Positions 36,071-44,183 of a DNA stretch of 49,918 nt are shown here, piece by piece (within the stretch, counting starts at the first letter, position 1; the number at the start of each line of letters is the position of its first letter). This stretch comes from an uncultured Collinsella sp. (GTDB taxonomy: Bacteria > Actinomycetota > Coriobacteriia > Coriobacteriales > Coriobacteriaceae). The DNA lies in the NCBI GenBank assembly GCA_905197665.1, contig CAJJZP010000018.1:1-49918 (forward strand), in the 5' to 3' direction. Position numbers and translations under genes: made by a program. The notes under the pieces were generated by a model that was not told where the DNA came from, did not search any database, and saw nothing but the letters and a program-made list of their open reading frames with translations.

Positions 36071-37762
36071 TTAGTAGAAATTCTGGATCCGCTGCAGGTA
36101 CATGACGGAATCGGGCAGGCCGCCCTCGCCAAAGGTCTTCTCGATGTACTCGATCAGGCCCTTCATCTCGTCGCGCACAAAGCTCACGTTCATGGACTCA
36201 AACTTCTTGAGCACCTTGTGGGCGATGATGTAGTCCATGCCGCCCAGCTCGGTGCCGCCGCACGCCACGTACACGGGGATAAAGTCGTACATCTGCTTGA
36301 TGATACGGTTGCCAAACGCCAGCTTAAAGCGGGTCTGCAGGTACTGGTCCAGCTTATGCATCTTCTGGAGCAGCTCCTCGTCGATCACGTACTCGACCTT
36401 GGCCTTTTGGAACAGATACTGCAGATGCTCGGCCGTCACGTGCACGCGCTCGTGCGGCTCGCACTCAAACGCGTCGGCACGCTCGTTGAGCTCGATGGGA
36501 ATCGCACGGTCGTACACCTTGTCCGTGATGGTAAAGGTGGAGTCGTCGTTGTTGGCCGTGCCAATGAACCACAGGCTGTCGGGGATGGTGAGCTTGCCGT
36601 CGTGCAGAGCCTTGGGGTCGGCGGCCCACTGGGTGGGGACCAGATCGAGTACCCACTCGTCGTGGCTGGGCATCTCGAGCACCGACAGGATCTCGGCAAA
36701 GTAGTACTCCACGCGGGCGAGGTTCATCTCGTCGAGCACGATCATAGACGGGTCCTGGCGAAGGCCCGCCTCGTACACGGCGCGGAGGAACTCGGTCTCG
36801 TTAAAGCGCTTGGAAAACTCGTTAAAGTAGCCGAGCACCTCGGTGCGATCGCGGAAGCTCGGCTGCACCGACACGATGGTCGCGGGGTTGTCCAGATAGC
36901 GGCTAAAGCTGTAGGGCAGCGAGGTCTTACCGGTACCCGAGATGCCTTCCAGGATCAGCAGCTTGGAGGCGGCCATGCCGGCCACAAAGCGGCGGATGAC
37001 CTCGGGTGTGTAGTAGAGCTTCATCTGGCTGCAGGCGAACGCGCGGAAGCTGTCGACAAAGTCCTCCAGCGAGATGGCATCGTCGTAGACCGGGGACTGC
37101 CAGTCGCGGTACTTGAGGTCCACAAGGGACAGCTTGGGGAAGCGGTTGGCCTGGGCGATCTCTTTTTCCTCGGCGAGGGTCTTGGCCTCGACGGTGGCCT
37201 TGGCCATGGCGGCCGCGGCGTCCTTGACACCCGCGCCGTCGAGCGCGAGCGACGCGTTGCCCGACACCACGGCAGCCGTGGCGCCCTCGCCCGCAGGCGC
37301 GCCCGCGGCGGCGCCCACCACGTTGCCCACCGTGGGCAGGTGGTCGTCGGCCAAGGCCGAGGCGCCCACGTACGGAATCTGCTTGGTGCCGCCCATGGCA
37401 TTGACCTTGAGCGCCAGCAGCTTGTTCTTCTCGTCCATGAGGTCGAGCACCTGCTTGTTCAGGCGACCGATCTCGCGATAGAGCGCCTTGTTGGACGTGT
37501 CGTCGCGATGCAGGCGGCGGTTGATGCGGTAGCGATGGACCAGAATGGCCACAATCAACACGGGGACCGCGATGAGCATGGCAAACAGAATGACCGCGCC
37601 GATCTTGCCCACCAGGTCAAACGTGGTGAAGTAGGTCATAAAGATGTTGAAGTACTCAACCCAGCCAAACACCAGCAGGTTAAGGATGGAGCTCACGACG
37701 GCAACGACGTTGTAGACAACCTTTGCCAGCAGCTCCCAGGCAAATCCCAGAAACTCACTCAC
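36071..37762 (-). CDS. Membrane-anchored McrB-like AAA+ ATPase
   Basis: 563 residues. Hydrophobic segments at about 15-45 and 53-75 anchor it to the membrane; then a coiled linker (95-205) and an AAA+ domain: Walker A GISGTGKTS (273-281), Walker B MIVLDEMNLA (340-349), sensor-1 asparagine in FIGTANNDDS, and arginine in VYDRA. The DEMNLA...YYFAEILSVLE block is the McrB-family signature. McrB proteins are usually soluble GTP-driven motors for restriction; a membrane-tethered form inside a signal-peptidase/subunit operon is unusual. Start is GTG 37762, overlapping the upstream peptidase stop by 8 bases. Confidence 0.78.
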   Translation of the reverse strand: MSEFLGFAWELLAKVVYNVVAVVSSILNLLVFGWVEYFNIFMTYFTTFDLVGKIGAVILFAMLIAVPVLIVAILVHRYRINRRLHRDDTSNKALYREIGRLNKQVLDLMDEKNKLLALKVNAMGGTKQIPYVGASALADDHLPTVGNVVGAAAGAPAGEGATAAVVSGNASLALDGAGVKDAAAAMAKATVEAKTLAEEKEIAQANRFPKLSLVDLKYRDWQSPVYDDAISLEDFVDSFRAFACSQMKLYYTPEVIRRFVAGMAASKLLILEGISGTGKTSLPYSFSRYLDNPATIVSVQPSFRDRTEVLGYFNEFSKRFNETEFLRAVYEAGLRQDPSMIVLDEMNLARVEYYFAEILSVLEMPSHDEWVLDLVPTQWAADPKALHDGKLTIPDSLWFIGTANNDDSTFTITDKVYDRAIPIELNERADAFECEPHERVHVTAEHLQYLFQKAKVEYVIDEELLQKMHKLDQYLQTRFKLAFGNRIIKQMYDFIPVYVACGGTELGGMDYIIAHKVLKKFESMNVSFVRDEMKGLIEYIEKTFGEGGLPDSVMYLQRIQNFY

Positions 37763-38501
37763 CGTCGGTATCCTCCTGCTTGGTCGCGTTCATCGCCGCC
37801 TCGGCCTCGGCCTTCAGACGACGGGCTTCCTCGAGCTTGGCCTCGGCCTGGGCAAGCTGCTCGGCGGCGTTATCGGCCGTGACAGTAGTGTCACCCTTGC
37901 CCTCGGCGTCCACGATGGCAGCCGCGGCGGCCAGGCGGTCCTCCTCGGCCATAGCGCGCTTAAGGTTCATGCCCACCACGATGAGGTGATACACCTGGTA
38001 GATAAAGAACAGCAGCATGGGCAGCACGATCACAATGAGGAAGCCCATGGAGCTGGACAGGAAGTCCATGACCTTGCCCATCTGCGGCAACGCGAACAGG
38101 TATTTGCCCACGATGTCGCCGTCGCTGATGATGTGCGTATCGGCCACGTCGTTGTTATCGCCCTTGGTGGTAAAGCTGCGCATGCCGTTGACCTCGTCGA
38201 TGGCGGCGATGCGGTGCGTGTTGAGCGCGTACTCGTTGTCGATGATGGTATGGAACGTCACGATGTCGCCCACCTCAAGCTTGGAGGTGTCGCACTTTTT
38301 GATGAAGATGAGGTCGCCCTTGTTAAACGTGGGCGCCATGGAGTCGGACTGCACGGCGAGCGGGGTGAAGCCGGCGATGTCAGAGACGCTGCCGTCCTCG
38401 CGCGTGGCGAGCGTGGTAAACGCATACAGGGCCGCCACCAGGATGATGATCCACATGACGACGCTCAGCGCGATGGATGCGACTTTTTTAACAGATTGCA
38501 T
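37755..38501 (-). CDS. SipW-type signal peptidase I (copy A)
   Basis: 248 residues. N-terminal membrane helix, serine in QSDSMAP (Ser54), strand GDIVTFH and NTHRI histidine (His96): the SipW Ser/His dyad again. Two C-terminal membrane segments (about 145-175) and an Ala/Glu-rich coiled tail follow. It differs from copy B in its active-site context (SDSMAP against GSMEP). It lies between the subunit genes and the AAA+ gene. Confidence 0.87.
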   Translation of the reverse strand: MQSVKKVASIALSVVMWIIILVAALYAFTTLATREDGSVSDIAGFTPLAVQSDSMAPTFNKGDLIFIKKCDTSKLEVGDIVTFHTIIDNEYALNTHRIAAIDEVNGMRSFTTKGDNNDVADTHIISDGDIVGKYLFALPQMGKVMDFLSSSMGFLIVIVLPMLLFFIYQVYHLIVVGMNLKRAMAEEDRLAAAAAIVDAEGKGDTTVTADNAAEQLAQAEAKLEEARRLKAEAEAAMNATKQEDTDGE

Positions 38502-38561
38502 GATGTCCCTTACTACCGTGTCTGTCTAGGTCGTGCGCGGCCCGGTGGCCGCCGTGCATAT

Positions 38562-39359
38562 CTACTGTTCTTCGATGCCCTCAAAGCGCATCGAAACCGA
38601 ATAGTTAGCTCCCTTTAGCATATTAGTGCAATTTGGGTCCGTTCCCTCGAGCCATATGCGAACGGTTACCGGCTTGTCCGTATCTTTTATTAGGTCGAAC
38701 ATGTCGCTGGCCGCGTTCGCCGTATCCGAGTCGAGCCCAAAGACGGTGGCCGAACCAGACGAGCCCCCGCCTCCGTTGGGGTTGTAGACCCAGGTGTGAC
38801 CGTCGGCGGTAAAGCTCATGCGCATGGCGCTGGCCATACTCTGCGTGTCGGAGCTAAACCGCGTGCCGGACGCGCCGCCGTCGCCGTCCTGCCCGGTCAG
38901 GCGAACGCGCAGGTCCGTGCTGCTCATAAAGTGCAGCGTGAACTCCAGGTAGGCGCCGGTGGCGGAATCGGCGGTGGAGCCATCCTCGAAGGTAAAGGTC
39001 TGGTAGTCGCTCGTGGTGACGGGCTTGAGCTTGGACGCGTCGATGTCCACGCCCTTTTCGCTGGCGATGCGCGCCGAGATCTGGTCGAAGCCCAGGCTGT
39101 GGACGTATTCGTCGAACGTGGCATGCTCGTCCAGGTCAAAGCGCAGCGAACCGTCGGCGTTGGCGTCGATCATGAGCATGCGGGTCTTGGCGCTATCGGC
39201 GATGGAGAACCAGGCGAACGTTGCCATGGCTATCGCCACCAGCGCAAACAGCACCAGCACCACGGTGGTAGTGAGCTTGCGGCGCAGGTCGATATCGGTG
39301 GGCGCGGCAACCGGAGCGCCGGTGGTCGGGCGGCGGTTGTCGGGCGTGGCGTGTGCCAT
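38562..39359 (-). CDS. SipW-dependent TasA-like secreted subunit (S4)
   Basis: 265 residues. A cytoplasmic N-tail, a hydrophobic signal segment (33-48) ending ATFAWFS, the SipW cleavage motif, then a beta-rich domain. The C-terminus has IWLEGTDPNCTNML followed by a strand SVSMRFEG. Family members of this type form extracellular fibres or a coat (TasA/camelysin). The gene lies 2 bases after S3 and 60 bases before signal peptidase A. The most diverged of the four subunits, lacking the Tyr-Pro-x-Ser-Thr motif. Confidence 0.75.
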   Translation of the reverse strand: MAHATPDNRRPTTGAPVAAPTDIDLRRKLTTTVVLVLFALVAIAMATFAWFSIADSAKTRMLMIDANADGSLRFDLDEHATFDEYVHSLGFDQISARIASEKGVDIDASKLKPVTTSDYQTFTFEDGSTADSATGAYLEFTLHFMSSTDLRVRLTGQDGDGGASGTRFSSDTQSMASAMRMSFTADGHTWVYNPNGGGGSSGSATVFGLDSDTANAASDMFDLIKDTDKPVTVRIWLEGTDPNCTNMLKGANYSVSMRFEGIEEQ

Positions 39360-39361
39360 TG

Positions 39362-40348
39362 CTACTCACCGTCCAAGGTCGCAAAGAGCGCCAGGTGCAA
39401 GGTGCCCGGATCCTGATAGAGATAGTCGGCGCTATCGGGGTCGGTGCCCTCGATGTAGTAATAGATATCCAAACGATAGGTCTGGTCAAGCCCCAGCGTG
39501 GCAAGCGTGTTTTGCGGACGCGCGGCCGTCTCGCTCGTGTCCAGCGTAAAGGTGGCCGGGTCCTGCGTCACGTTGGCGCCGCAGGTGAGCTGACCGTTTT
39601 GCCAGCCCAGGAGCATGCCCTCGGTGTAGCCCGCCAGGCCTGCAGGGGCAGTCGCCGGGTGCTCGGCGCGGTGACCACTATCGGAGCCGTCGAGTTCAAA
39701 GATGTTGGTGGCAAGCACCTGGTTGCCGCTCGAGATCTTTATGCCCACGCGGGCCGCGCGCAGCAGCTCGGCATCGGCGCCCTGCGGGACCAGCGATTCG
39801 GCCAGATACAAGCTGACCTTACCCTTTACTTTGCTGGCGCCCGTTCCGGTAATGGTGGGGCGCAGATTGATCCAGCCGTGGTAGAACGCGGAACCGTTGT
39901 CTTTTGCCTGCTCAAACACCGCGGCATCGCCGGCCGAGTTGTTTTGCGCACAGGCGGCAAAGCCGTTGAGATCGAAGGTCGAGACCGGATAGAGCGTCAC
40001 GGCGCCAGTCGCATTGGAAGTCAGGGAAACATCGCCCTGCTGCGACCAGCCGCCGCGATCGGCGTCGCCCAGCTCCAGCACCAGCTTGGACGTGTCGCTG
40101 TGCACGCTCACCGAGTTGGTGTTGACCTTCATGTTGCTGGTAAACCAGGCATACGTCGCGGCGCCCAAGGTGGCGGCGAGCGCTACCATCACGAGCACGA
40201 TGTAGGCACGCGCGCGGCGGGCGTGGCGGCGGGCGGAGGCACCTTCGGGCTGCGAGCGCTCGGCGGTCGCGCCGGAGGGGACCACGGGGCTCGTGACCTC
40301 GGTTTTGGTCTTGCGGCTATCTGCTGGCATGTGCTGCTTATCTTCCAT
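39362..40348 (-). CDS. SipW-dependent TasA-like secreted subunit (S3)
   Basis: 328 residues. A long basic N-tail (1-48), hydrophobic segment (49-65) and GAATYAWFTSN cleavage motif. The mature part has TLYPVSTFDLNGF, ARVGIKIS and, near the end, YYYIEGTDPDSADYL. These four landmarks recur in the other subunits. Placed first before S4 and right after S2; likely a structural or adhesin subunit processed by a SipW peptidase of this operon. Confidence 0.75.
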   Translation of the reverse strand: MEDKQHMPADSRKTKTEVTSPVVPSGATAERSQPEGASARRHARRARAYIVLVMVALAATLGAATYAWFTSNMKVNTNSVSVHSDTSKLVLELGDADRGGWSQQGDVSLTSNATGAVTLYPVSTFDLNGFAACAQNNSAGDAAVFEQAKDNGSAFYHGWINLRPTITGTGASKVKGKVSLYLAESLVPQGADAELLRAARVGIKISSGNQVLATNIFELDGSDSGHRAEHPATAPAGLAGYTEGMLLGWQNGQLTCGANVTQDPATFTLDTSETAARPQNTLATLGLDQTYRLDIYYYIEGTDPDSADYLYQDPGTLHLALFATLDGE

Positions 40349-40362
40349 GACGATTCGCCCCC

Positions 40363-41199
40363 TTATGCCTTAGCCGCGGCAAAGGCAAGCTGCAGCACCA
40401 CATCGCGGGCCTGGGCCTCGTCGATGCAATTGGCGTCGCAGCCTTCCATGTACACAACGTAGCGAACGCTTGCCACCTCGTTGGCGGCCAGCGTGCAGAT
40501 AGGTGTGGCACCTGCGCGCGCCGCGGGCGTGTCGCCGGTGCCGTCCATGCTGTAGGCGCTTATGGCGCGTGCGGGATCGGCGGTGTAGGCCCAGCCCGAG
40601 GCGCCAGCCGCCACAACCACGCCGTCTTGCGCAGTGGTACGCCTACTGGTGGCGCCCGCGGTGTTGCCCAGGTCGTCGCAGGTAAAGATATGCGTTTGCG
40701 TGCCCGACTGGGTTGTAATTACCAGACCCAGGCGCAGCGCGGCCAGCAGCTGCGGGTCGCTCGTCACGCTCATCTGGCCCTGATACAGGTACACGTTGAG
40801 CGCGCTATCGCCGCCCTTAAGGTACAGCGTGCCCGAAAGGGCGTAGTCGTCCAGCTGCGCGGTGCAGTCGGCGTAGTCGGTCGTAACGCCGGCGGCGTTT
40901 TGGAACGTGCCGCGCCAAAAGCGGGAAAGGTCTGACGTCGAGATGGGATAGAGCGTCTTGTCGGCGGCGGCAAGTGTGGCCGTTGTGTCCCAGGGCCCGT
41001 TGGCCGAAAGGCCAATCTGCAGGTCGGAGCTCTCGTCGCTTACCGTGTGCGCCACGGGCGTCACGTTGGTGTAGCGCGAGTTGCTAAACCAGGCATAGGT
41101 AGCCGCACTCAGGGCGGCTACCAGCACCAACATCCATGCGGCCGCGGCAACCATGCGACGGCGCGAGCCTAGGATGTCTTTGATGTTCGATGCGCTCAT
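40363..41199 (-). CDS. SipW-dependent TasA-like secreted subunit (S2)
   Basis: 278 residues. Short N-tail, hydrophobic segment (17-33) and AATYAWFSN motif. The mature domain contains TLYPISTSDLSRFW, LRLGLVITTQ and the C-terminal YMEGCDANCIDE, with a cysteine pair in the signature. About 14 bases separate it from S3. Same family as S1, S3 and S4. Confidence 0.75.
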   Translation of the reverse strand: MSASNIKDILGSRRRMVAAAAWMLVLVAALSAATYAWFSNSRYTNVTPVAHTVSDESSDLQIGLSANGPWDTTATLAAADKTLYPISTSDLSRFWRGTFQNAAGVTTDYADCTAQLDDYALSGTLYLKGGDSALNVYLYQGQMSVTSDPQLLAALRLGLVITTQSGTQTHIFTCDDLGNTAGATSRRTTAQDGVVVAAGASGWAYTADPARAISAYSMDGTGDTPAARAGATPICTLAANEVASVRYVVYMEGCDANCIDEAQARDVVLQLAFAAAKA

Positions 41200-41210
41200 C
41201 CCTGGTCCCC

Positions 41211-42095
41211 CTACGAACGCTTACCGGCAAAGCGCAGCGCCAGCGATTGCAGGCTGGTGGCGGCCAGGTTGTTGGTACAGTCGGGGTCGCAGCCCTCCAG
41301 CCACACGTACACGTCCACGCGCACGGGCGTGCTGCGGCTGGCGCCCTTGGCGGCAGCGGGTAGGCTGCAAATCTTGGTCGTGGCCTCCTTGAGACTCACG
41401 ATGCCGGTGTCTTCGTTGTAGTCGCAGAAGTTTGCGCTGGTCAGCTGGTCAAAATGGACCGTGGCACCGTCGGAGCGGCTGCTGTCGAGCACCAGGTGGT
41501 TCTGCTCGTTTTCGCCGGCGTCCTTGCCATCAAGCGTGTTGTAGCGCGCCTGGGGATTGTGCTCGCCCGAGACCTCAAAGACGTACTGGCCCGTAACGGC
41601 ATCGCCCTGCCCTGGAGCATAGGCGACCAGCCCCACGCGCAGGGCGGTGGAGATGGGGTTTGCCGGATCCTGCTCGGTAAAGTCGATACCCGACAGGTAC
41701 ACGTCGGTTGCGGCCGAGTTGGTGGCCAGGTACAGGGAGGTCTTGTAGTAGTCGGAATGTTCGGCCGTGCCAAACATGCTGGCAAACAGCGAGTCCTGCG
41801 TGGTTCCGCCGGTAAAGCCCGTTACCTTTTGAAAGCCGTTGAGCACGTTGTCGGTCGAGACGGGATCGAGCAGGCCCGCAAAGCTCAGGCCGGCGTTGGT
41901 CTTGTACTCGCCGTCGTACTCGTTGGAGATAAGGAAGGTCACACCCGTGCCCGCGGCCATCTTGACGTCGGTGATATGGCGGTTGGCGTTGTAGATGTAC
42001 CAGGCATACGTTACGGCTCCGGCAACAGCAAGGGCTACCAGCAACATGGCGAGCATGCGATTGAACTGTTTTTGCAGCGAACGCGCGTCCGACAT
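41211..42095 (-). CDS. SipW-dependent TasA-like secreted subunit (S1)
   Basis: About 294 residues from ATG 42095 (GGGGGAGGGG site). Hydrophobic segment (14-28) and VTYAWYIYN motif. The mature part shows LDPVSTDNVLNGF, LRVGLVAY and VWLEGCDPDCTNNL near the end, with a cysteine pair as in S2. First gene of the operon. No clear promoter hexamers, though TAAAAT lies about 55 bases upstream. Confidence 0.76.
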   Translation of the reverse strand: MSDARSLQKQFNRMLAMLLVALAVAGAVTYAWYIYNANRHITDVKMAAGTGVTFLISNEYDGEYKTNAGLSFAGLLDPVSTDNVLNGFQKVTGFTGGTTQDSLFASMFGTAEHSDYYKTSLYLATNSAATDVYLSGIDFTEQDPANPISTALRVGLVAYAPGQGDAVTGQYVFEVSGEHNPQARYNTLDGKDAGENEQNHLVLDSSRSDGATVHFDQLTSANFCDYNEDTGIVSLKEATTKICSLPAAAKGASRSTPVRVDVYVWLEGCDPDCTNNLAATSLQSLALRFAGKRS

Positions 42096-42267
42096 GCCCC
42101 TCCCCCATTTGCCGCGTTGTAAACTACCTGGACACCATTTGCCCATAATGGAGTTATTTTACGCGAATGTGCAGTTCATCGGGGGTACAAACGCAACTTT
42201 CCACGTGCTGTTCGCGCTGCATCGGGGCGGATAGGGTCGCAAATCGCCGCTTTTTAAAAAATAGTTC

Positions 42268-42296
42268 TTGCCACTGGGTGGGAGCTCCGTTATATT
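42268..42296 (+). promoter_or_regulatory. Promoter of tRNA-Val
   Basis: -35 TTGCCA (42268-42273), a 17-base spacer and -10 TATATT (42291-42296), about 30 bases before the tRNA. A good sigma-70-type pair. Confidence 0.75.
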
Positions 42297-42325
42297 ATTC
42301 CGTGCGCACTCGCGCACCCTTGATC

Positions 42326-42400
42326 GGGCGTTTAGCTCAGGGGGAGAGCGCTTCCCTGACACGGAAGAGGTCAGAAGTTCAAATCTTCTAACGCCCACCA
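42326..42400 (+). tRNA. tRNA-Val (GAC)
   Basis: Acceptor GGGCGTT (42326-42332) pairs with AACGCCC; D-arm GCTC...GAGC; anticodon stem CTTCC/GGAAG closing CTGACAC, anticodon GAC; T-loop GTTCAAATC. The 3' CCA is encoded (42398-42400). Preceded by its own promoter and followed by a terminator. Confidence 0.97.
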
Positions 42401-42408
42401 AATGTTCG

Positions 42409-42444
42409 CAGCTCAGAGGCTTCGCCTCTGAGCTGTTTTGTTTT
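42409..42444 (+). terminator. Terminator of tRNA-Val
   Basis: A 12-bp stem CAGCTCAGAGGC / GCCTCTGAGCTG with a 3-base loop followed by TTTTGTTTT. Strong Rho-independent terminator. Confidence 0.9.
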
Positions 42445-42546
42445 ACGGCGACCGAGCCCAAAGCGCCCAAACAGCCCCAGCAATCGCCACGATCAAACCC
42501 GAATGGGTCTCGCAGTCACATATAAGTAACCCTCTTTAAATTGAGG

Positions 42547-42720
42547 TCTAATACTTTTCCCGAGAAGTGAACGAGCTTATTTGGACCCCTGGAGCATCCA
42601 CACTTTTTGACGTCAGAACCGCAGGATTCCAGCAGCAAAACCGCAGGAAACGGGCCCCTAAAAGTGTCGATATTTCGGGGGTCCATTCTGGCTCGTTCAC
42701 TTCTCGGGAAAAGTATTAGA
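42547..42720. mobile_element. MITE-like element with perfect 30-bp terminal inverted repeats
   Basis: The 30 bases at 42547-42576 (TCTAATACTTTTCCCGAGAA... ) are the exact reverse complement of 42691-42720. Inside, further imperfect pairing (GGACCCC, ACACTTTT) extends the palindrome, so the element can fold almost end to end. The inner part has two copies of AACCGCAGGA. There is no ORF. A length of 174 bases with long TIRs fits a non-autonomous MITE or a structured repeat; no clear target duplication is visible. Confidence 0.65.
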
Positions 42721-42762
42721 TCTGGATATATGGCCGCTAATTCTAACCCCCTGTTACCGCCC

Positions 42763-43866
42763 CTACCAATACTGATGCGCATCGATAACGGCTTGCCAGA
42801 GCCAAAATCGCTTCGTTTCGGCACGCGCATGGGCAAAACATCGCTGCTCTGCACTCATCGCCTTGTTAAAGATGGGGCGCTTATTCCGATGCAGCTTCCG
42901 TCGGATGCGTTCGCACAGCCGAACGAGCTTGTCGTAGTCATTTGCTTGGTCGGTTGTCACAGTAAAATACGCTACTCCCTCAAGCAGTTCCAACTCGTTG
43001 CGGCGCTCGGCATCCTTGTGGATCTTCTCGCGGCCGTCATGAATGGCATCGCTGTCGTAGTCGACCATCGCGGTCAGCACCTCTGGCAGCAGCCCGGCCT
43101 TTACTTTATCCCTGCCCACCTCGACTTTAGCCGTAAGCGTAATGTCGGGCGTGCGCTCCAACACGCGCAGTTTGCGCTCGCGCCCATCGTTGAGTCCATC
43201 GCGAATGAAAGCCTTCTTGTTGAGTTCGGCCTTGCCCAATGCATACCCGCCGCAGCGCGCAGGCAGCGACATAAACATGCACAGCCCCGACTCCCTCGGA
43301 GAGCGCGATCCCTCGATCACATACGCAAGCAGCGCCTTTGCCTTCGCGAGACCCCTTACCTTTGGGGACGCCTCGATATACGCCGCAATGAGCTCCTTCG
43401 TCGTGAGCCTGCCATCGCGCATGCCCCCATCCCTGCTTGTCACCCCACCGGGAGCAAGGTTATCCAACCGGTAGTTCGATGTCATGGCATAGCCGGCATA
43501 GATGGCCTCGGCCGCAGAGCTGTCGTGCGCAACCTGCACAAACGCCAGCTCGGGGGAGCACACATACGCATCCAGGCCGCCCATCCAGTGGCCCAGCGAG
43601 ATAAACGAGCCCGCCGGGAGCTCGTTGGTGCACAGGTGCGTCTTAACATGCTTGCTCTGCCGACGGTCGGCACGCGATGGCACCAGCAAATCCAGCGTTT
43701 GGATCCCCAGATCATAGCGATCGATATAATCCTGCGCCTCTTGGTCCAACAGTGCACAGGCACCTGCAATCGACACGACCTCTGGTTCCGAATCCCCAAA
43801 ACGAGGGTTCGGCAGGTGCGCCAAAAGCGCCAACGCAGCGTTATGTGAAACGATAAAGTAACCCAT
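42763..43866 (-). CDS. Predicted nuclease-fold protein, Coriobacteriia family (copy 2)
   Basis: 367 residues from ATG 43866. A paralogue of the protein at 17065: shared SPEL.FVQVA, the central GSRSPRES...FMSLPARCGGY block and the C-terminal VDYDSDAIHDG...DAERRNELELL.G....TVTTDQ. The tail resembles a restriction-endonuclease or Vsr-like fold, but the usual E-x-K is not clear. No ribosome-binding site is visible; a -10-like TATCTT ends 6 bases before the ATG, suggesting a leaderless mRNA. It stands next to a MITE and a repeat module, a typical accessory position. Function unknown. Confidence 0.58.
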   Translation of the reverse strand: MGYFIVSHNAALALLAHLPNPRFGDSEPEVVSIAGACALLDQEAQDYIDRYDLGIQTLDLLVPSRADRRQSKHVKTHLCTNELPAGSFISLGHWMGGLDAYVCSPELAFVQVAHDSSAAEAIYAGYAMTSNYRLDNLAPGGVTSRDGGMRDGRLTTKELIAAYIEASPKVRGLAKAKALLAYVIEGSRSPRESGLCMFMSLPARCGGYALGKAELNKKAFIRDGLNDGRERKLRVLERTPDITLTAKVEVGRDKVKAGLLPEVLTAMVDYDSDAIHDGREKIHKDAERRNELELLEGVAYFTVTTDQANDYDKLVRLCERIRRKLHRNKRPIFNKAMSAEQRCFAHARAETKRFWLWQAVIDAHQYW

Positions 43867-43872
43867 GGCGCG

Positions 43873-43878
43873 AAGATA
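43873..43878 (-). promoter_or_regulatory. Possible -10 of a leaderless transcript
   Basis: TATCTT on the minus strand (TANNNT type) ends 6 bases before ATG 43866, so transcription would begin at or next to the start codon. No Shine-Dalgarno sequence lies between. The -35 is not obvious. Confidence 0.3.
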
Positions 43879-43988
43879 GCACGCGCGTCGGCGGCCGCTG
43901 GCGGTCCTGGCGAGTTTTCGGCAAACGACCAGCAGTTTTTTGCCGCGGCGCAACCAAAGTGCTCATTCGTCGACGTCTAAATGCCAAT

Positions 43989-44037
43989 CCGTCAAGCTTT
44001 TGGCAAGGTTGCCGCTCAACTGACCAAAAGCTGACCA
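43989..44037. repeat. Second copy of the two-part repeat module
   Basis: CCGTCAAGCT..TGGCAAGGTT (43989-44010) and CTGACCAAAAGCTGACCA (44020-44037) match the module at 10493-10535: 20 of 22 bases for the first part, all 18 for the second, with order swapped. Two copies of AAGTGCTC[AG]TT..[CG]..GAC-like sequence flank it at about 43956-43972 and 44103-44120. The module lies between divergent genes, so it could be a regulator site. The rest of 43,867-44,183 holds no gene. Confidence 0.5.
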
Positions 44038-44183
44038 TTTGCTTGCCCATTTGCTTGACGACGCGCCCCCGCCAAAACACCCCGCGACTTCTCGGGCGGT
44101 CGAAGTGCTCGTTTAGCGACCACACACCCGCCGCTGGGGTATCCTTGGAGCACATGCACCGCAAGCCGCACAAAGGAGCCGCC

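Noticed and set aside
35483..37882. 799-codon plus-strand frame
   Set aside because: Antisense of the DUF2357 and AAA+ genes, which carry clear motifs. No ribosome-binding site or recognisable domain.
42159..42470. 103-codon minus-strand frame over the tRNA-Val
   Set aside because: It runs antisense through a complete tRNA, its promoter and its terminator.
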